From: Oscillospiraceae bacterium
GTDB lineage: Bacteria; Bacillota; Clostridia; Oscillospirales; CAG-272
Reading direction: 5' to 3'
Assembly (NCBI GenBank): GCA_015065105.1
Contig: SVQZ01000002.1
Coordinates: forward strand, 1-64,000
Length of the DNA stretch: 64,000 bases
The translations under genes and the position numbers were made by a program. Shown here in pieces: positions 17,746 through 25,693 of the stretch. How positions within the stretch are numbered: the stretch's first letter is position 1; the number at the start of each line of letters is the position of its first letter. Below the pieces are notes generated by a model, which made no database searches, was not told the DNA's origin, and saw only the letters and a list, made by a program, of their open reading frames with translations.

Positions 17746-18257
17746 TTCTTGCCTCCGTTGAGCTTTTCGTATTTTCTCATAAAGGGTCTCTCAATTATTC
17801 TTTTTGCTTTTGTGAAAATACCTTTTTTGTCGTTTATGGGGCGGACTAAAAGTGCTTTTTTGAGTTTTGCTCTCTTTGCCGCCAAGATATCCGTTAATAT
17901 CTGATCGCCTATAAGGGCGGTCTCGTCGGCGGTTACGCCCATATGTGCCATGGCGCGGCGTACGTATTTACGGGAGGGCTTGTTGCCGAAGCCTCTTGCA
18001 AAAAAACCGAGATCCTCATTGAAAAGAGCAACTCTTTTATGGTTATTATTTGAAACGAGAGCCATGGATATACCCGCCTCCTTCATCTGTCTGAACCAAT
18101 TCAATACAGGCTCGGTAGGCTTAGGATCATCATATGTAACGAGGGTATTATCAATGTCAAGAACGAGGGCTTTGATGCCTGCCTTCTTTAAAAACTCGGG
18201 GGTTATTTCATAAATATTTTCAAAGAAGACGTCAGGTATAAAATATCTGCTGATCAT
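17742..18257 (-). CDS. yqeG: YqeG family HAD IIIA phosphatase
   Basis: 171 residues with the HAD nucleophile motif VLDIDNTLVTYDDP near residue 34, SNNNHKR (motif II) and GDQILTDILAAKR (motif IV). YqeG-type proteins are small cytoplasmic phosphatases, with phosphatidylglycerophosphate or related substrates proposed for relatives. It is the first gene of the yqeG to M24 peptidase operon. Confidence 0.88.
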   Translation of the reverse strand: MISRYFIPDVFFENIYEITPEFLKKAGIKALVLDIDNTLVTYDDPKPTEPVLNWFRQMKEAGISMALVSNNNHKRVALFNEDLGFFARGFGNKPSRKYVRRAMAHMGVTADETALIGDQILTDILAAKRAKLKKALLVRPINDKKGIFTKAKRIIERPFMRKYEKLNGGKK

Positions 18258-18377
18258 ATATAATCTCCGAAAAACAAATTAAACTCATTATACCATGCTT
18301 TTTTAAAAAAAGCAAGTATAAGTTCGACAATATTTTAATATATTTATAGTACTTATAATTTTACGGGGGAATCATAT

Positions 18378-18869
18378 ATGTTCGTATATTCTGTTCGCGC
18401 ATCTACTTTAAAGTTTTTCGGTGCGGTGGTGCTGTCGGTGGCTGTGCTTGTAGCCTTGATAATTTTCATTCCCGACTACGGAGCTGTAGGGAGCACCGAG
18501 GCGTTCAGCGTAGGTAAGACGGTATCTTATGATAAGGTTGACACAAACGAAAAAAGAATAGAGTTTCTTTCCCAATTCGGCTGGGAACTTGAAGCAGAGC
18601 CCAAGGAGGAGAAGAAGGTTACCGTTCCTGACAAGTTCAACAAGGTATTTTCGGGTTATAACGAGATACAAAAGGAGCAGGGGCTTGATCTTGAAAAATA
18701 CAAGCGTAAGGAGATAACGAGATATACCTATACGGTAACCAACTATCCCGATTATGACGGTAAGGTATATGCCAATCTTCTGATCTACCGTGGAAAGGTC
18801 ATAGGCGGAGATATATGCTCTGCCGATATAAACGGCTTTGTTCACGGCTTTGAATTGAAAAAAGGATAA
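18378..18869 (+). CDS. DUF4830-type anchored protein
   Basis: 163 residues. One N-terminal transmembrane segment (FFGAVVLSVAVLVALIIFI, residues 14 to 32) is followed by an extracellular domain. The order of motifs (RIEFLSQFGWELEAEP, VPDKFNKVFSGYNEIQKEQG, then KRKEITRYTYTVTNYP) matches clostridial DUF4830 proteins. Function is unknown. It precedes the SCIFF genes but has a separate promoter. Confidence 0.7.
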   Translation: MFVYSVRASTLKFFGAVVLSVAVLVALIIFIPDYGAVGSTEAFSVGKTVSYDKVDTNEKRIEFLSQFGWELEAEPKEEKKVTVPDKFNKVFSGYNEIQKEQGLDLEKYKRKEITRYTYTVTNYPDYDGKVYANLLIYRGKVIGGDICSADINGFVHGFELKKG

Positions 18870-18887
18870 ATTTTATTTTCTAAATAA

Positions 18888-18916
18888 TTGACAACAAAAG
18901 CAAAGTGTGTTATAAT
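18888..18916 (+). promoter_or_regulatory. Consensus promoter of scfA
   Basis: TTGACA, 17 bases, TATAAT: a perfect sigma-A consensus. It is located 38 bases before the SCIFF precursor start, so the peptide gene should be strongly expressed. Confidence 0.9.
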
Positions 18917-18953
18917 CAATTCAATGATTTGAAAATACATGGAGGTTTTACTC

Positions 18954-19103
18954 ATGAGCAGAATTAAGACTATCGAAACCAAGGATATTGTTAAGACCGT
19001 TAAGAACGGCGGATGCGGCGAATGCCAGACTTCCTGCCAGTCTGCTTGCAAGACTTCTTGCGGCGTTGCTAACCAGGCTTGCGAAAACAAGAAGGCTAAG
19101 TAA
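18954..19103 (+). CDS. scfA: Six-cysteine ranthipeptide SCIFF precursor
   Basis: A 49-residue ORF below the track's size limit. The sequence has an Ile/Thr/Lys-rich leader and a core with six cysteines in the spacing GGCGECQTSCQSACKTSC...ACENK, which is the SCIFF signature found across Clostridia. The mature peptide carries thioether cross-links from Cys to alpha carbons, installed by the radical SAM enzyme encoded next door. In other clostridia SCIFF peptides have been linked to quorum sensing-like regulation. A strong ribosome binding site (GGAGG) precedes the ATG. Confidence 0.95.
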   Translation: MSRIKTIETKDIVKTVKNGGCGECQTSCQSACKTSCGVANQACENKKAK

Positions 19104-19119
19104 TTTTATTTACGGTTAT

Positions 19120-19150
19120 AACGCTGTCTTGATTTAAGACAGCGTTTTAT
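19120..19150 (+). terminator. Terminator between scfA and scfB
   Basis: The stem AACGCTGTCTT / AAGACAGCGTT with a five-base loop is followed by TTATATTTTATTT. Because scfB starts only 26 bases later without an obvious promoter of its own, read-through probably sets a high precursor-to-enzyme ratio. Confidence 0.8.
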
Positions 19151-19175
19151 ATTTTATTTCAGTAAGGAAACGAAT

Positions 19176-20552
19176 ATGGTACATCAGTATAAATTAAACG
19201 GATATAATATAGTTCTTGATACCTGCAGCGGCTCGGTACATACTGTGGATGAGGTGGCTTACGATATCATTGAAATGTATAACTCTCATACCGCAGAGGA
19301 TATAGTTGAGATAATTTCCGAAAGGTACAAGCATCTTCCCGATGTTACAGAAGCGGAGATCCTCGAATGCATCGGGGATGTAAGGTCTCTTGCAGAGGCA
19401 GGAAAGCTTTTCTCCGAGGATAAATACGAGTCCCTTGCATATACATATAAAAATAACAGTAACGTTGTAAAGGCGCTTTGTCTCCACGTTGCACACGTTT
19501 GTAACCTTAATTGCTCCTATTGCTTTGCAAGTCAGGGCAAGTATCAGGGTGAGCGTGCTTTAATGAGCTTTGAGGTGGGCAAGCAGGCCTTTGACTGGCT
19601 TATTGCAAACTCGGGTACAAGAAGAAATCTTGAGGTGGATTTCTTCGGCGGCGAGCCCCTGATGAATTGGGAGGTTGTAAAGCAGCTTGTTGAATATGCG
19701 AGAAGTATTGAAAAGAAATATGATAAGAACTTCAGATTCACCCTTACCACAAACGGTGTTTTGGTGGATGATGACGTAATAGAATTTGCCAACCGTGAAA
19801 TGAGCAACGTGGTGCTCAGCCTTGACGGAAGAAAGTGTGTTCACGATCATTTCCGTGTGGATTATGCGGGTAAGGGAAGCTACGATACCATAGTTCCCAA
19901 ATTTAAAAAGTTTGTTGAAGCCCGCGGCGCCAAGGACTACTACATGAGAGGCACCTTTACCCATAATAACGTTGACTTTACCGAGGATATCTTCCATATG
20001 GCGGATCTCGGTTTTACAGAGTTGAGCATGGAGCCTGTAGTTTGTCCTCCCGATGATCCCTATGCATTGACCGATGAGGATATGCCCAAGCTTTTTGAAC
20101 AGTACGAGATACTTGCAAAGGAAATGATAAAGCGCAAAAAAGAGGGAAGACCCTTCACCTTCTATCACTATATGCTCGATTTGAAAAACGGCCCCTGCAT
20201 TTATAAGAGGATCACGGGATGCGGCTCGGGAACGGAATATATGGCGGTTACTCCCTGGGGCGAGCTTTTTCCCTGCCATCAGTTCGTAGGTGACGAAAAA
20301 TACAGCCTCGGCAACGTTTGGGAGGGTGTTACCAATAAAGAGGTTCAGGATCAGTTCAGATGCTGTAATGCATACAGCCGTGAGGAATGTAAGGATTGCT
20401 GGGCCCGCCTTTACTGCTCGGGCGGATGCGCCGCTAACTCTTATCATGCCACCGGCTCTATCGGCGGTGTTTATAAATACGGCTGTGAGCTTTTCAAAAA
20501 GCGTATAGAATGCGCCGTTATGATGCAGGTTGCCGAATCTGAGGAAGAATGA
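19176..20552 (+). CDS. scfB: Thioether cross-link-forming SCIFF maturase (radical SAM/SPASM)
   Basis: 458 residues. An N-terminal peptide-recognition (RRE-like) region is followed by the radical SAM cluster CNLNCSYCF around residue 109, with GGEP in FFGGEPLMNW. The C-terminal SPASM/auxiliary cluster region holds many cysteines (CGSGTEYMAVTPWGELFPC, then CCNAYSREECKDCW and CSGGCAAN). The enzyme makes the thioether bridges in the SCIFF peptide. The neighbouring scfA confirms the assignment. Confidence 0.96.
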   Translation: MVHQYKLNGYNIVLDTCSGSVHTVDEVAYDIIEMYNSHTAEDIVEIISERYKHLPDVTEAEILECIGDVRSLAEAGKLFSEDKYESLAYTYKNNSNVVKALCLHVAHVCNLNCSYCFASQGKYQGERALMSFEVGKQAFDWLIANSGTRRNLEVDFFGGEPLMNWEVVKQLVEYARSIEKKYDKNFRFTLTTNGVLVDDDVIEFANREMSNVVLSLDGRKCVHDHFRVDYAGKGSYDTIVPKFKKFVEARGAKDYYMRGTFTHNNVDFTEDIFHMADLGFTELSMEPVVCPPDDPYALTDEDMPKLFEQYEILAKEMIKRKKEGRPFTFYHYMLDLKNGPCIYKRITGCGSGTEYMAVTPWGELFPCHQFVGDEKYSLGNVWEGVTNKEVQDQFRCCNAYSREECKDCWARLYCSGGCAANSYHATGSIGGVYKYGCELFKKRIECAVMMQVAESEEE

Positions 20553-21868
20553 TGAAAACTCCTATTTCCGATTTTGTAAAAAAGTATGCAGAGGCAGAGA
20601 TCTCCCGCTTTCATATGCCCGGGCACAAGGGCAAGAGCTTTTTGGGCTGTGAACCCCTGGATATAACCGAGATCACGGGAGCCGACGTACTTTACAGCTG
20701 TAACGGAATAATAAAAGAAAGCGAAGATCACACGTCTTCGCTTTTTGGTACTGCCCACAGCTTTTTTTCAACCGAGGGTTCAACTCTTTGCATAAAGGCT
20801 ATGCTTGCTTTAGCTATCCAAGGTAAAGAAAAACCTCTTGTTTTGGCAGGCAGAAACGTGCATAAGGCGTTTTGCTATGCGGCGGCTTTGCTTGATTTAG
20901 ACGTGGAATTTATTTATTCTGCATCAAATCACCTGTGTAGCTGTGAAATTACGGCAGAGGATGCCAAAAGGGCTATAGAGGGTTGCAACAGAATGCCCGA
21001 TGCCCTTTATATAACCACTCCGGATTATCTTGGTAATATTGCCGAGGTTGAGGGCATCGCAAGGGTGTGCAGGGAATATGATATCCCTCTGCTTTGCGAT
21101 AATGCCCACGGGGCTTATCTTAAATTCCTGCCTAAATCACTTCACCCCATAGATCTTGGCGCAAGTATGTGCTGTGATTCCGCCCATAAGACCCTGCCCG
21201 TTTTAACAGGAGGCGCATATCTGCATATTTCAAAGGATGCGCCGAAGGCTTACCTTGAAAATGCAAGGGAAATGCTCTCGCTTTTTGCTTCAACCTCTCC
21301 TTCCTATCTTATAATGCAGAGCCTTGATCTTTGCAATAAATATCTTGCCGGGGGATTTTGCGAAAAGCTTGCCGATACGATAGGCAGAGTAAATGAAATT
21401 AAAGAGAAGATTTCAGCAGAGGGATTTTGTGTTAAGAAAAGCGAGCCTTTGAAATTGGTTATTGAAATAAATGAAGCACCAAAGCTCTGCGAATATCTGC
21501 ATAACAACAAAATTGAAGGGGAATTTTGCGATGAAGATACCCTTGTGTTTATGATAAGCACGGAAAATACCCAAGAGGAGCTTTCAAGGCTTTGCATTTG
21601 CTTAAAGACTTACGGCGGCGATAAAGCCCCCAAAAGGGAAGAAGCCGACCTTGTTTTTAAGGCGCAGAGGGTAATGAGCATCCGATCTGCAATGCTTTCT
21701 CAAAGCGAGCTTGTAAATACGAGGGATGCGGTTGGAAGAATTTCTGCCGCCCCCGCCGTTTCCTGCCCCCCTGCAGTACCCATTGCGGTAAGCGGAGAGC
21801 TTATAACAGCGCAAGCGGCGGCCTTGTTTGAGAAATATAATATTGAAAGAATAAGTGTTGTAAAATAA
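20549..21868 (+). CDS. Orn/Lys/Arg decarboxylase family PLP enzyme
   Basis: 439 residues of fold type I. ISRFHMPGHKGKSF near the N-terminus and the PLP lysine in DSAHKTLPVLTGGAYLH around residue 215 match the Gram-positive basic amino acid decarboxylase group (SpeA/YaaO-like). The C-terminal domain (PPAVPIAVSGELIT) is also typical. It overlaps the scfB stop by four bases (ATGA), so it is co-expressed with the maturase. Substrate (arginine, lysine or ornithine) cannot be decided. Confidence 0.85.
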   Translation: MMKTPISDFVKKYAEAEISRFHMPGHKGKSFLGCEPLDITEITGADVLYSCNGIIKESEDHTSSLFGTAHSFFSTEGSTLCIKAMLALAIQGKEKPLVLAGRNVHKAFCYAAALLDLDVEFIYSASNHLCSCEITAEDAKRAIEGCNRMPDALYITTPDYLGNIAEVEGIARVCREYDIPLLCDNAHGAYLKFLPKSLHPIDLGASMCCDSAHKTLPVLTGGAYLHISKDAPKAYLENAREMLSLFASTSPSYLIMQSLDLCNKYLAGGFCEKLADTIGRVNEIKEKISAEGFCVKKSEPLKLVIEINEAPKLCEYLHNNKIEGEFCDEDTLVFMISTENTQEELSRLCICLKTYGGDKAPKREEADLVFKAQRVMSIRSAMLSQSELVNTRDAVGRISAAPAVSCPPAVPIAVSGELITAQAAALFEKYNIERISVVK

Positions 21869-21870
21869 TA

Positions 21871-21902
21871 AACTGCCGCAGTATAGTTCCTGCGGCAGTT
21901 TC
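21871..21902 (+). terminator. Terminator of the scf-decarboxylase transcript
   Basis: AACTGCCGCA and TGCGGCAGTT pair just after the decarboxylase stop. Almost the same hairpin sequence recurs at 22174-22205 after the SLH gene on the other strand. Confidence 0.7.
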
Positions 21903-21935
21903 AGACTGTCGAAAAACTCGGTCGGACGTGTGAAA
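21900..21935 (+). repeat. Dispersed 36-base repeat, copy 2
   Basis: Reverse complement of bases 135-170 with one mismatch, again attached directly to a terminator hairpin and oriented the same way relative to the gene that ends there. Confidence 0.7.
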
Positions 21936-22020
21936 TAATATTTTATAATAGTTGTTTGCTCCACTTTATAAATACTAAAATTTACATTTTATTCTCCGCA
22001 TATAGCTGAATAGGTATTCA

Positions 22021-22053
22021 AAAGCACCGTAAACATTGAGTTCACGGTGCTTT
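22021..22053 (+). terminator. Hairpin in the decarboxylase/SLH gap
   Basis: AAAGCACCGT and ACGGTGCTTT pair around 13 bases and are followed by TT and a pyrimidine-rich run. No gene is visible immediately upstream; it may be a remnant of a lost gene end. The 63-residue ORF at 21975-22169 on the other strand looks like chance. Confidence 0.4.
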
Positions 22054-22143
22054 TTCACACTTTTTTGCCAAATCCTCTCTACCGTACCAAGTACGCCGAC
22101 GAGAAGATTTGACGAAAACCTACCTTCGCTTTTCAAAGTCTGC

Positions 22144-22173
22144 CAGCTTGTCGATAAGTTTATCGACAAGCTG
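22144..22173. repeat. 30-base near-perfect palindrome
   Basis: CAGCTTGTCGATAA, two bases, TTATCGACAAGCTG. It touches the SLH gene terminator and would be a very tight stem, or a protein-binding site. Confidence 0.6.
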
Positions 22174-22205
22174 AAACTGCCGCAGGATAGTTCCTGCGGC
22201 AGTTT
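22174..22205 (-). terminator. Terminator of the SLH protein gene
   Basis: AAACTGCCGCAGG and CCTGCGGCAGTTT pair 21 bases beyond the SLH gene stop on the minus strand. It is a near copy of the decarboxylase terminator. Confidence 0.7.
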
Positions 22206-22226
22206 CCCTATATGAAAGAAGGCGAT

Positions 22227-23768
22227 TTATTTAGGAATAACGTTTCCGATCTTTGATGTGATCGTATTTCCTTTAGCGTCTTTTATGACACAGTAAACAC
22301 CTACGTTGTTATAATCGTCAAAATCATAATCGGTGAATTCACGGGTGAATGTGGACGAGTTAACTGTTGTTGTTGAGGAAATCTCAGCGATTTCCTCGTT
22401 ATCGTATAAAGTGTACCAGGTGTATGTGTAGGGGGCAGTACCGCCGCCAACCTTCACGGTAAACTCAACATTCTCCTGAGAATAGGTCATCTGATGATCC
22501 TGGGGCTGAGCTGCTATTCTGAAGGTATCCTTGGACCAAACCGCACCATGTCTGGTTTTTACGGTTTCGGCATTTGAATTTGCGTGCTGATCCATGATCG
22601 TACAGTAAACGCTGATATCTCTGTAATCATCAAAATCATAATCGGAAAATTCGTGCTTAAAGGTGTTGGTCTTTTCATCCGAAAGGTCGTTTTCGGTATA
22701 AGTTACTTCGCCGTCGCAAAGAACCGTCCAGGTGTATGAATAGGGAGCAAAGCCGCCGTCAACCTCAATGGTAAAGGTTGCTTCTTCCTGAGAAGTTTTC
22801 ATATAGTAGTCTTCGAGATCTGAAACAACGGTAAGGTGGGGATAATGTTCCTTTGCATATACACTAACTCTGTTTGAAGTGATCTCTGTACCCTCTATAT
22901 CGGTAACGTTGCAATATACTATCAGTTCTTTTGTACTATTGAAATTATCAAAATCATAATCGGTGATCTCAACGGTAAATTCATCCTCGGTATCGGATGT
23001 TGCCCCGTGTAAGGTCGTATATGGACCGTTCTCGTAAAGAACTACCCATTCATAATAGTAGTTGGGTACTCCGCCCTCAATTGTAATAGAGAAGGTAACC
23101 TCTTCCTGAGAACCTCTCATATAATGATCCTCGGGCTGAACAACTATCTTTAATTCGGAGGCTTCGTTATTAAAGCATCTGTAAAGGAAGGTAACGATCT
23201 GTGCACGGCTGCAGGTCTTGGTGGGGCTGAAATAGCCGCCGCCTGTACCGGTGGTGATGTCGTTGTTTACTGCCCAGAGAACTGCGTTACGGTAAAAGGC
23301 GTCAATAGAAACGTCTGTAAAGGGAGCGGGACCGTCAATTACGGGTGCACCCATGGTTCTCCAAAGGAAGGTAACGATCTGTGCTCTTGAGCATTTCATT
23401 GTGGGAGCAAAGGTGGTAGCGGAGGTACCTGTGGTTATATTATTCTCAAGCGCCCAAAGAACTGCGGTATAATAGTATGCGTCCTTGTTAATATCGGTAA
23501 AGTTGGTCTTGGTTAATGTAGGAGTGGGGCTTCCTGCCGCACGCCATAAGAAGGTTACTGCCTGCGCACGGCTGCAGTCTGCCTTAGGGCTGAAGGTGGT
23601 GTCGGATGTACCGGTGGTGATTCCTTTTTCGAGTGCCCACTTTACGGCATCGTAATAATAATCCGATTCTTTTACGTCAACAAACGCCGCGCTTGCAACG
23701 GTTGTAAATGCAGATAAAAGCATTAACGTACATAAAAGAAGGCTTAAGAGTTTTTTGAAGTTCTTCAT
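22227..23768 (-). CDS. Secreted SLH-domain protein with three Ig-like repeats
   Basis: 513 residues. There is a signal peptide (KKLLSLLLCTLMLLSAFTTVASAA). Three SLH motifs follow (ADCSRAQAVTFLWRAAG, MKCSRAQIVTFLWRTMG, KTCSRAQIVTFLYRCFN), which bind pyruvylated cell wall polymer. Then come three Ig-like repeats of about 100 residues with the recurring pattern SQE..F...V.GG..PY.Y.W and ending in (D/N)YDFDD(Y/F). A surface-anchored protein of unknown partner. The proximal terminator and an upstream gap of more than 400 bases suggest a monocistronic gene. Confidence 0.88.
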   Translation of the reverse strand: MKNFKKLLSLLLCTLMLLSAFTTVASAAFVDVKESDYYYDAVKWALEKGITTGTSDTTFSPKADCSRAQAVTFLWRAAGSPTPTLTKTNFTDINKDAYYYTAVLWALENNITTGTSATTFAPTMKCSRAQIVTFLWRTMGAPVIDGPAPFTDVSIDAFYRNAVLWAVNNDITTGTGGGYFSPTKTCSRAQIVTFLYRCFNNEASELKIVVQPEDHYMRGSQEEVTFSITIEGGVPNYYYEWVVLYENGPYTTLHGATSDTEDEFTVEITDYDFDNFNSTKELIVYCNVTDIEGTEITSNRVSVYAKEHYPHLTVVSDLEDYYMKTSQEEATFTIEVDGGFAPYSYTWTVLCDGEVTYTENDLSDEKTNTFKHEFSDYDFDDYRDISVYCTIMDQHANSNAETVKTRHGAVWSKDTFRIAAQPQDHQMTYSQENVEFTVKVGGGTAPYTYTWYTLYDNEEIAEISSTTTVNSSTFTREFTDYDFDDYNNVGVYCVIKDAKGNTITSKIGNVIPK

Positions 23769-24207
23769 TTTGATCTTCTCCTTTTGGAATAATTAAAATT
23801 CGGGGCGGGTTCCGCAGTTTTGGCGCGTTGCAGAGCCTTTTTGAAAGGGTACCCCATTGAATCGACAAGGTTTATACCCTTCTTGTAAACCTTATGTAAT
23901 TCTAATTATAAATAAATTTTAAATAATGTCACCACACTTTCAGAGTAAAATGGGGTGGGATGGATCAATAAATGGTGAAAAGGGTGGGAAAAAAGGTGGG
24001 AAATCGGGTGTTGTTTGTATATTTTATGAATTTTTTGCTATTGACTCTTTATAGGAGATATGTTATAATCAATTATAGGAATTTTGCGATGGCTTTGTTA
24101 TGTTGGCGCGTTGACAAGGTCTTTTTATATTTTGCATTTCTATTGACAAGGCAAACCTTCTGAGTTTGTTTTATATAATTTGTGTATTACAGCTTAAGGA
24201 GAAATAT
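23769..24207. other. Intergenic region between the SLH gene and the LuxR-type gene
   Basis: The region holds divergent control sequences only. I see a hairpin AAGGTTTATA/TGTAAACCTT near 23869-23894, several GGGTGGG runs around 23951-24003, and a consensus promoter at 24041-24069. The 63-residue ORF at 23972-24163 overlaps this promoter and has no recognisable content. Confidence 0.5.
24041..24069 (+). promoter_or_regulatory. Consensus promoter upstream of the LuxR-type gene
   Basis: TTGACT, 17 bases, TATAAT. The mRNA leader would be about 130 bases before the ATG at 24208 and contains two TTGACAAGG copies, so some leader control is possible. Confidence 0.75.
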
Positions 24208-25260
24208 ATGAAAAAATTTCATATTGGCGCGGTTTTGGCTTGTGTGCTTTTTCTTTTGTCCGGTTGTTCTTCGATAGGAGAAAAATCGCAAAGTCTTTCT
24301 TTGGTATATTTGATCACCGTGATCCTGTCTTTGGCTCTTTTCTTGGGCTATATTATCATTATGAAAAAGCGTGAGCCGTGGTTTGTTCTGCTTTTCTTTT
24401 CTGTTTTTGTTGTGAATCTCGGTTATCTTTGTATTTCCCTTTCCCGTGATCTTCAAACCGCTCTTTACTCGAATACGTTAGCATATCTGGGCTCTGTGCT
24501 TCTGCCCTTGTCCATGCTGTTCATTATATTCAAATCCTGTAATATAAAGGTATCAAGCCCGATAAGGATCCTGATGTTCGTTATTACGTTTTTGATATTT
24601 ATTTTAGCGGCGAGTCCCCTTTTGGGAGTTAAGCTTTACTATTCAAACGTCGAATGGCTGGAGTGTGCGGGAGCAGGATCACTTTATAAAGAATACGGAA
24701 GCCTGCATTCTTTGTATTTTGTTTATCTGATCCTCTATTTTTCCATAATGATCTGTTCGATTATCAGATCTGCCTTGAAAAAGAAGCTTGATTCACCGGT
24801 ATATGACGTAATACTTTCCATGGCGGTTTTTTTGAATATCGGTATTTGGCTGCTTGAGCAATTGGTGAGAATAGATTTTGAGGTTCTTTCGGTTTCTTAT
24901 ATAATAACCGAGCTTTTCCTTTTGGCTTTGGATGTTATGATGCTGGAGGCGAAGAATAAGAATCCTGTTGAAGGGGAAGAGCAGGCCGTTATTGCCAAGG
25001 AAGAGGAGCCGTTGAGGGAAGGCGTTGATACCGAACACTTCGATTATTATGAATCCCAGATCCCCTTCCTGACTCCCACAGAGAAAAAGGTCTTCGATCT
25101 TTATGTTGAGGGAAAGAAAACAAAAGAGGTTTTGGAGATCCTCAATATAAAAGAAAATACCTTAAAATATCATAATAAGAATATATACGGTAAGCTCGGA
25201 GTTTCTTCAAGAAAGGAGCTTATCGAAATAGCAATAGCCGTTAATAAGAAAAAAACGTAA
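24208..25260 (+). CDS. Membrane-bound LuxR-type transcriptional regulator
   Basis: 350 residues. The N-terminus carries a hydrophobic signal with a lipobox-like LLSGC, followed by about seven more hydrophobic segments (for example YLITVILSLALFLGYIIIM and ILMFVITFLIFILAASPLLG). After a Glu-rich linker comes a LuxR/GerE helix-turn-helix (LTPTEKKVFDLYVEGKKTKEVLEILNI...KLGVSSRKELIEIA). It therefore looks like a one-component membrane sensor that binds DNA directly. The track start is 14 codons earlier, but AAGGAG lies just before the ATG at 24208. Signal and targets are unknown. Confidence 0.8.
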   Translation: MKKFHIGAVLACVLFLLSGCSSIGEKSQSLSLVYLITVILSLALFLGYIIIMKKREPWFVLLFFSVFVVNLGYLCISLSRDLQTALYSNTLAYLGSVLLPLSMLFIIFKSCNIKVSSPIRILMFVITFLIFILAASPLLGVKLYYSNVEWLECAGAGSLYKEYGSLHSLYFVYLILYFSIMICSIIRSALKKKLDSPVYDVILSMAVFLNIGIWLLEQLVRIDFEVLSVSYIITELFLLALDVMMLEAKNKNPVEGEEQAVIAKEEEPLREGVDTEHFDYYESQIPFLTPTEKKVFDLYVEGKKTKEVLEILNIKENTLKYHNKNIYGKLGVSSRKELIEIAIAVNKKKT

Positions 25261-25287
25261 GGAGCAAAAATGTTCCTTGCGTTTTTT
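25255..25287 (+). terminator. Terminator of the LuxR-type gene
   Basis: ACGTAAGGAGC and GTTCCTTGCGT pair (with two G-U pairs) around AAAAAT and are followed by TTTTTTGTA. The stem starts inside the stop codon region. Confidence 0.8.
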
Positions 25288-25296
25288 GTATAACGA

Positions 25297-25650
25297 AATT
25301 CACGCGATAGTCGCGTGGTTGAAAAGAGGTTGACCGGTGAGAAAAATCCTCCTAATGTGATATAATGTGAAAGACCTGCCAGTCGAACACAAAACACATT
25401 AGGAGGATTTATCTATGAAAAAAGTAAGCATAGACAATAATAGTTTATCACATACGAAGTGGGATTGCAAGTACCATATAGTGTTTGCAACGAAATATCG
25501 AAGAAAAACGCATAGAAATAAGAGAAATATTACGACAATCGGTTGAGTATGTTTGACCCGCGTGATCCTTTACGGGTAGCAGGTAACAATTGCATGGCCG
25601 GCAGGCCAATCTAAAGCGCACTTGTGCGCCGCCGGCAGTGGGCAGGGCTT
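25297..25650 (+). pseudogene. Deleted IS200/IS605 element with tnpA remnant
   Basis: An ATG at 25415 begins an IS200-type TnpA (HTKWDCKYHIVFATKYRRK) and runs only 43 residues. Just after, a different frame gives EIREILRQ, and a third frame gives LSMFDPRDP, which are the middle and C-terminal motifs of the same transposase. The HUH motif and catalytic tyrosine are gone. The left end has the subterminal hairpin CACGCGA/TCGCGTG at about 25301-25317, and the right part has GCGCAC/GTGCGC. The element therefore suffered an internal deletion and is non-autonomous. It lies on the host side of the prophage left end. Confidence 0.85.
25344..25410 (+). promoter_or_regulatory. tnpA ribosome-site sequestering hairpin
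   Basis: AAATCCTCCTAATGTG and CACATTAGGAGGATTT are perfect 16-base arms. The right arm contains the AGGAGG Shine-Dalgarno of tnpA, so folding would block translation. This matches the known post-transcriptional repression of IS200 transposases. Confidence 0.8.
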
Positions 25651-25662
25651 TGCCCGAAAATG

Positions 25663-25691
25663 AAATACCACCCGTTTTACGGGTGGTATTT
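25663..25691 (-). terminator. Terminator after the tRNA-Ser fragment
   Basis: AAATACCACCCGT and ACGGGTGGTATTT form a 13-bp stem with a three-base loop, two bases beyond the tRNA CCA end on the minus strand and followed by TTCATTTT. It was the terminator of the original tRNA gene. Confidence 0.75.
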
Positions 25692-25693
25692 AT

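Noticed and set aside
21975-22169. 64-residue minus-strand ORF between the decarboxylase and SLH genes
   Set aside because: It spans hairpins and a palindrome, has no good ribosome site and no motif.
23972-24163. 63-residue plus-strand ORF before the LuxR-type gene
   Set aside because: It contains a consensus promoter in its middle and no recognisable protein features.
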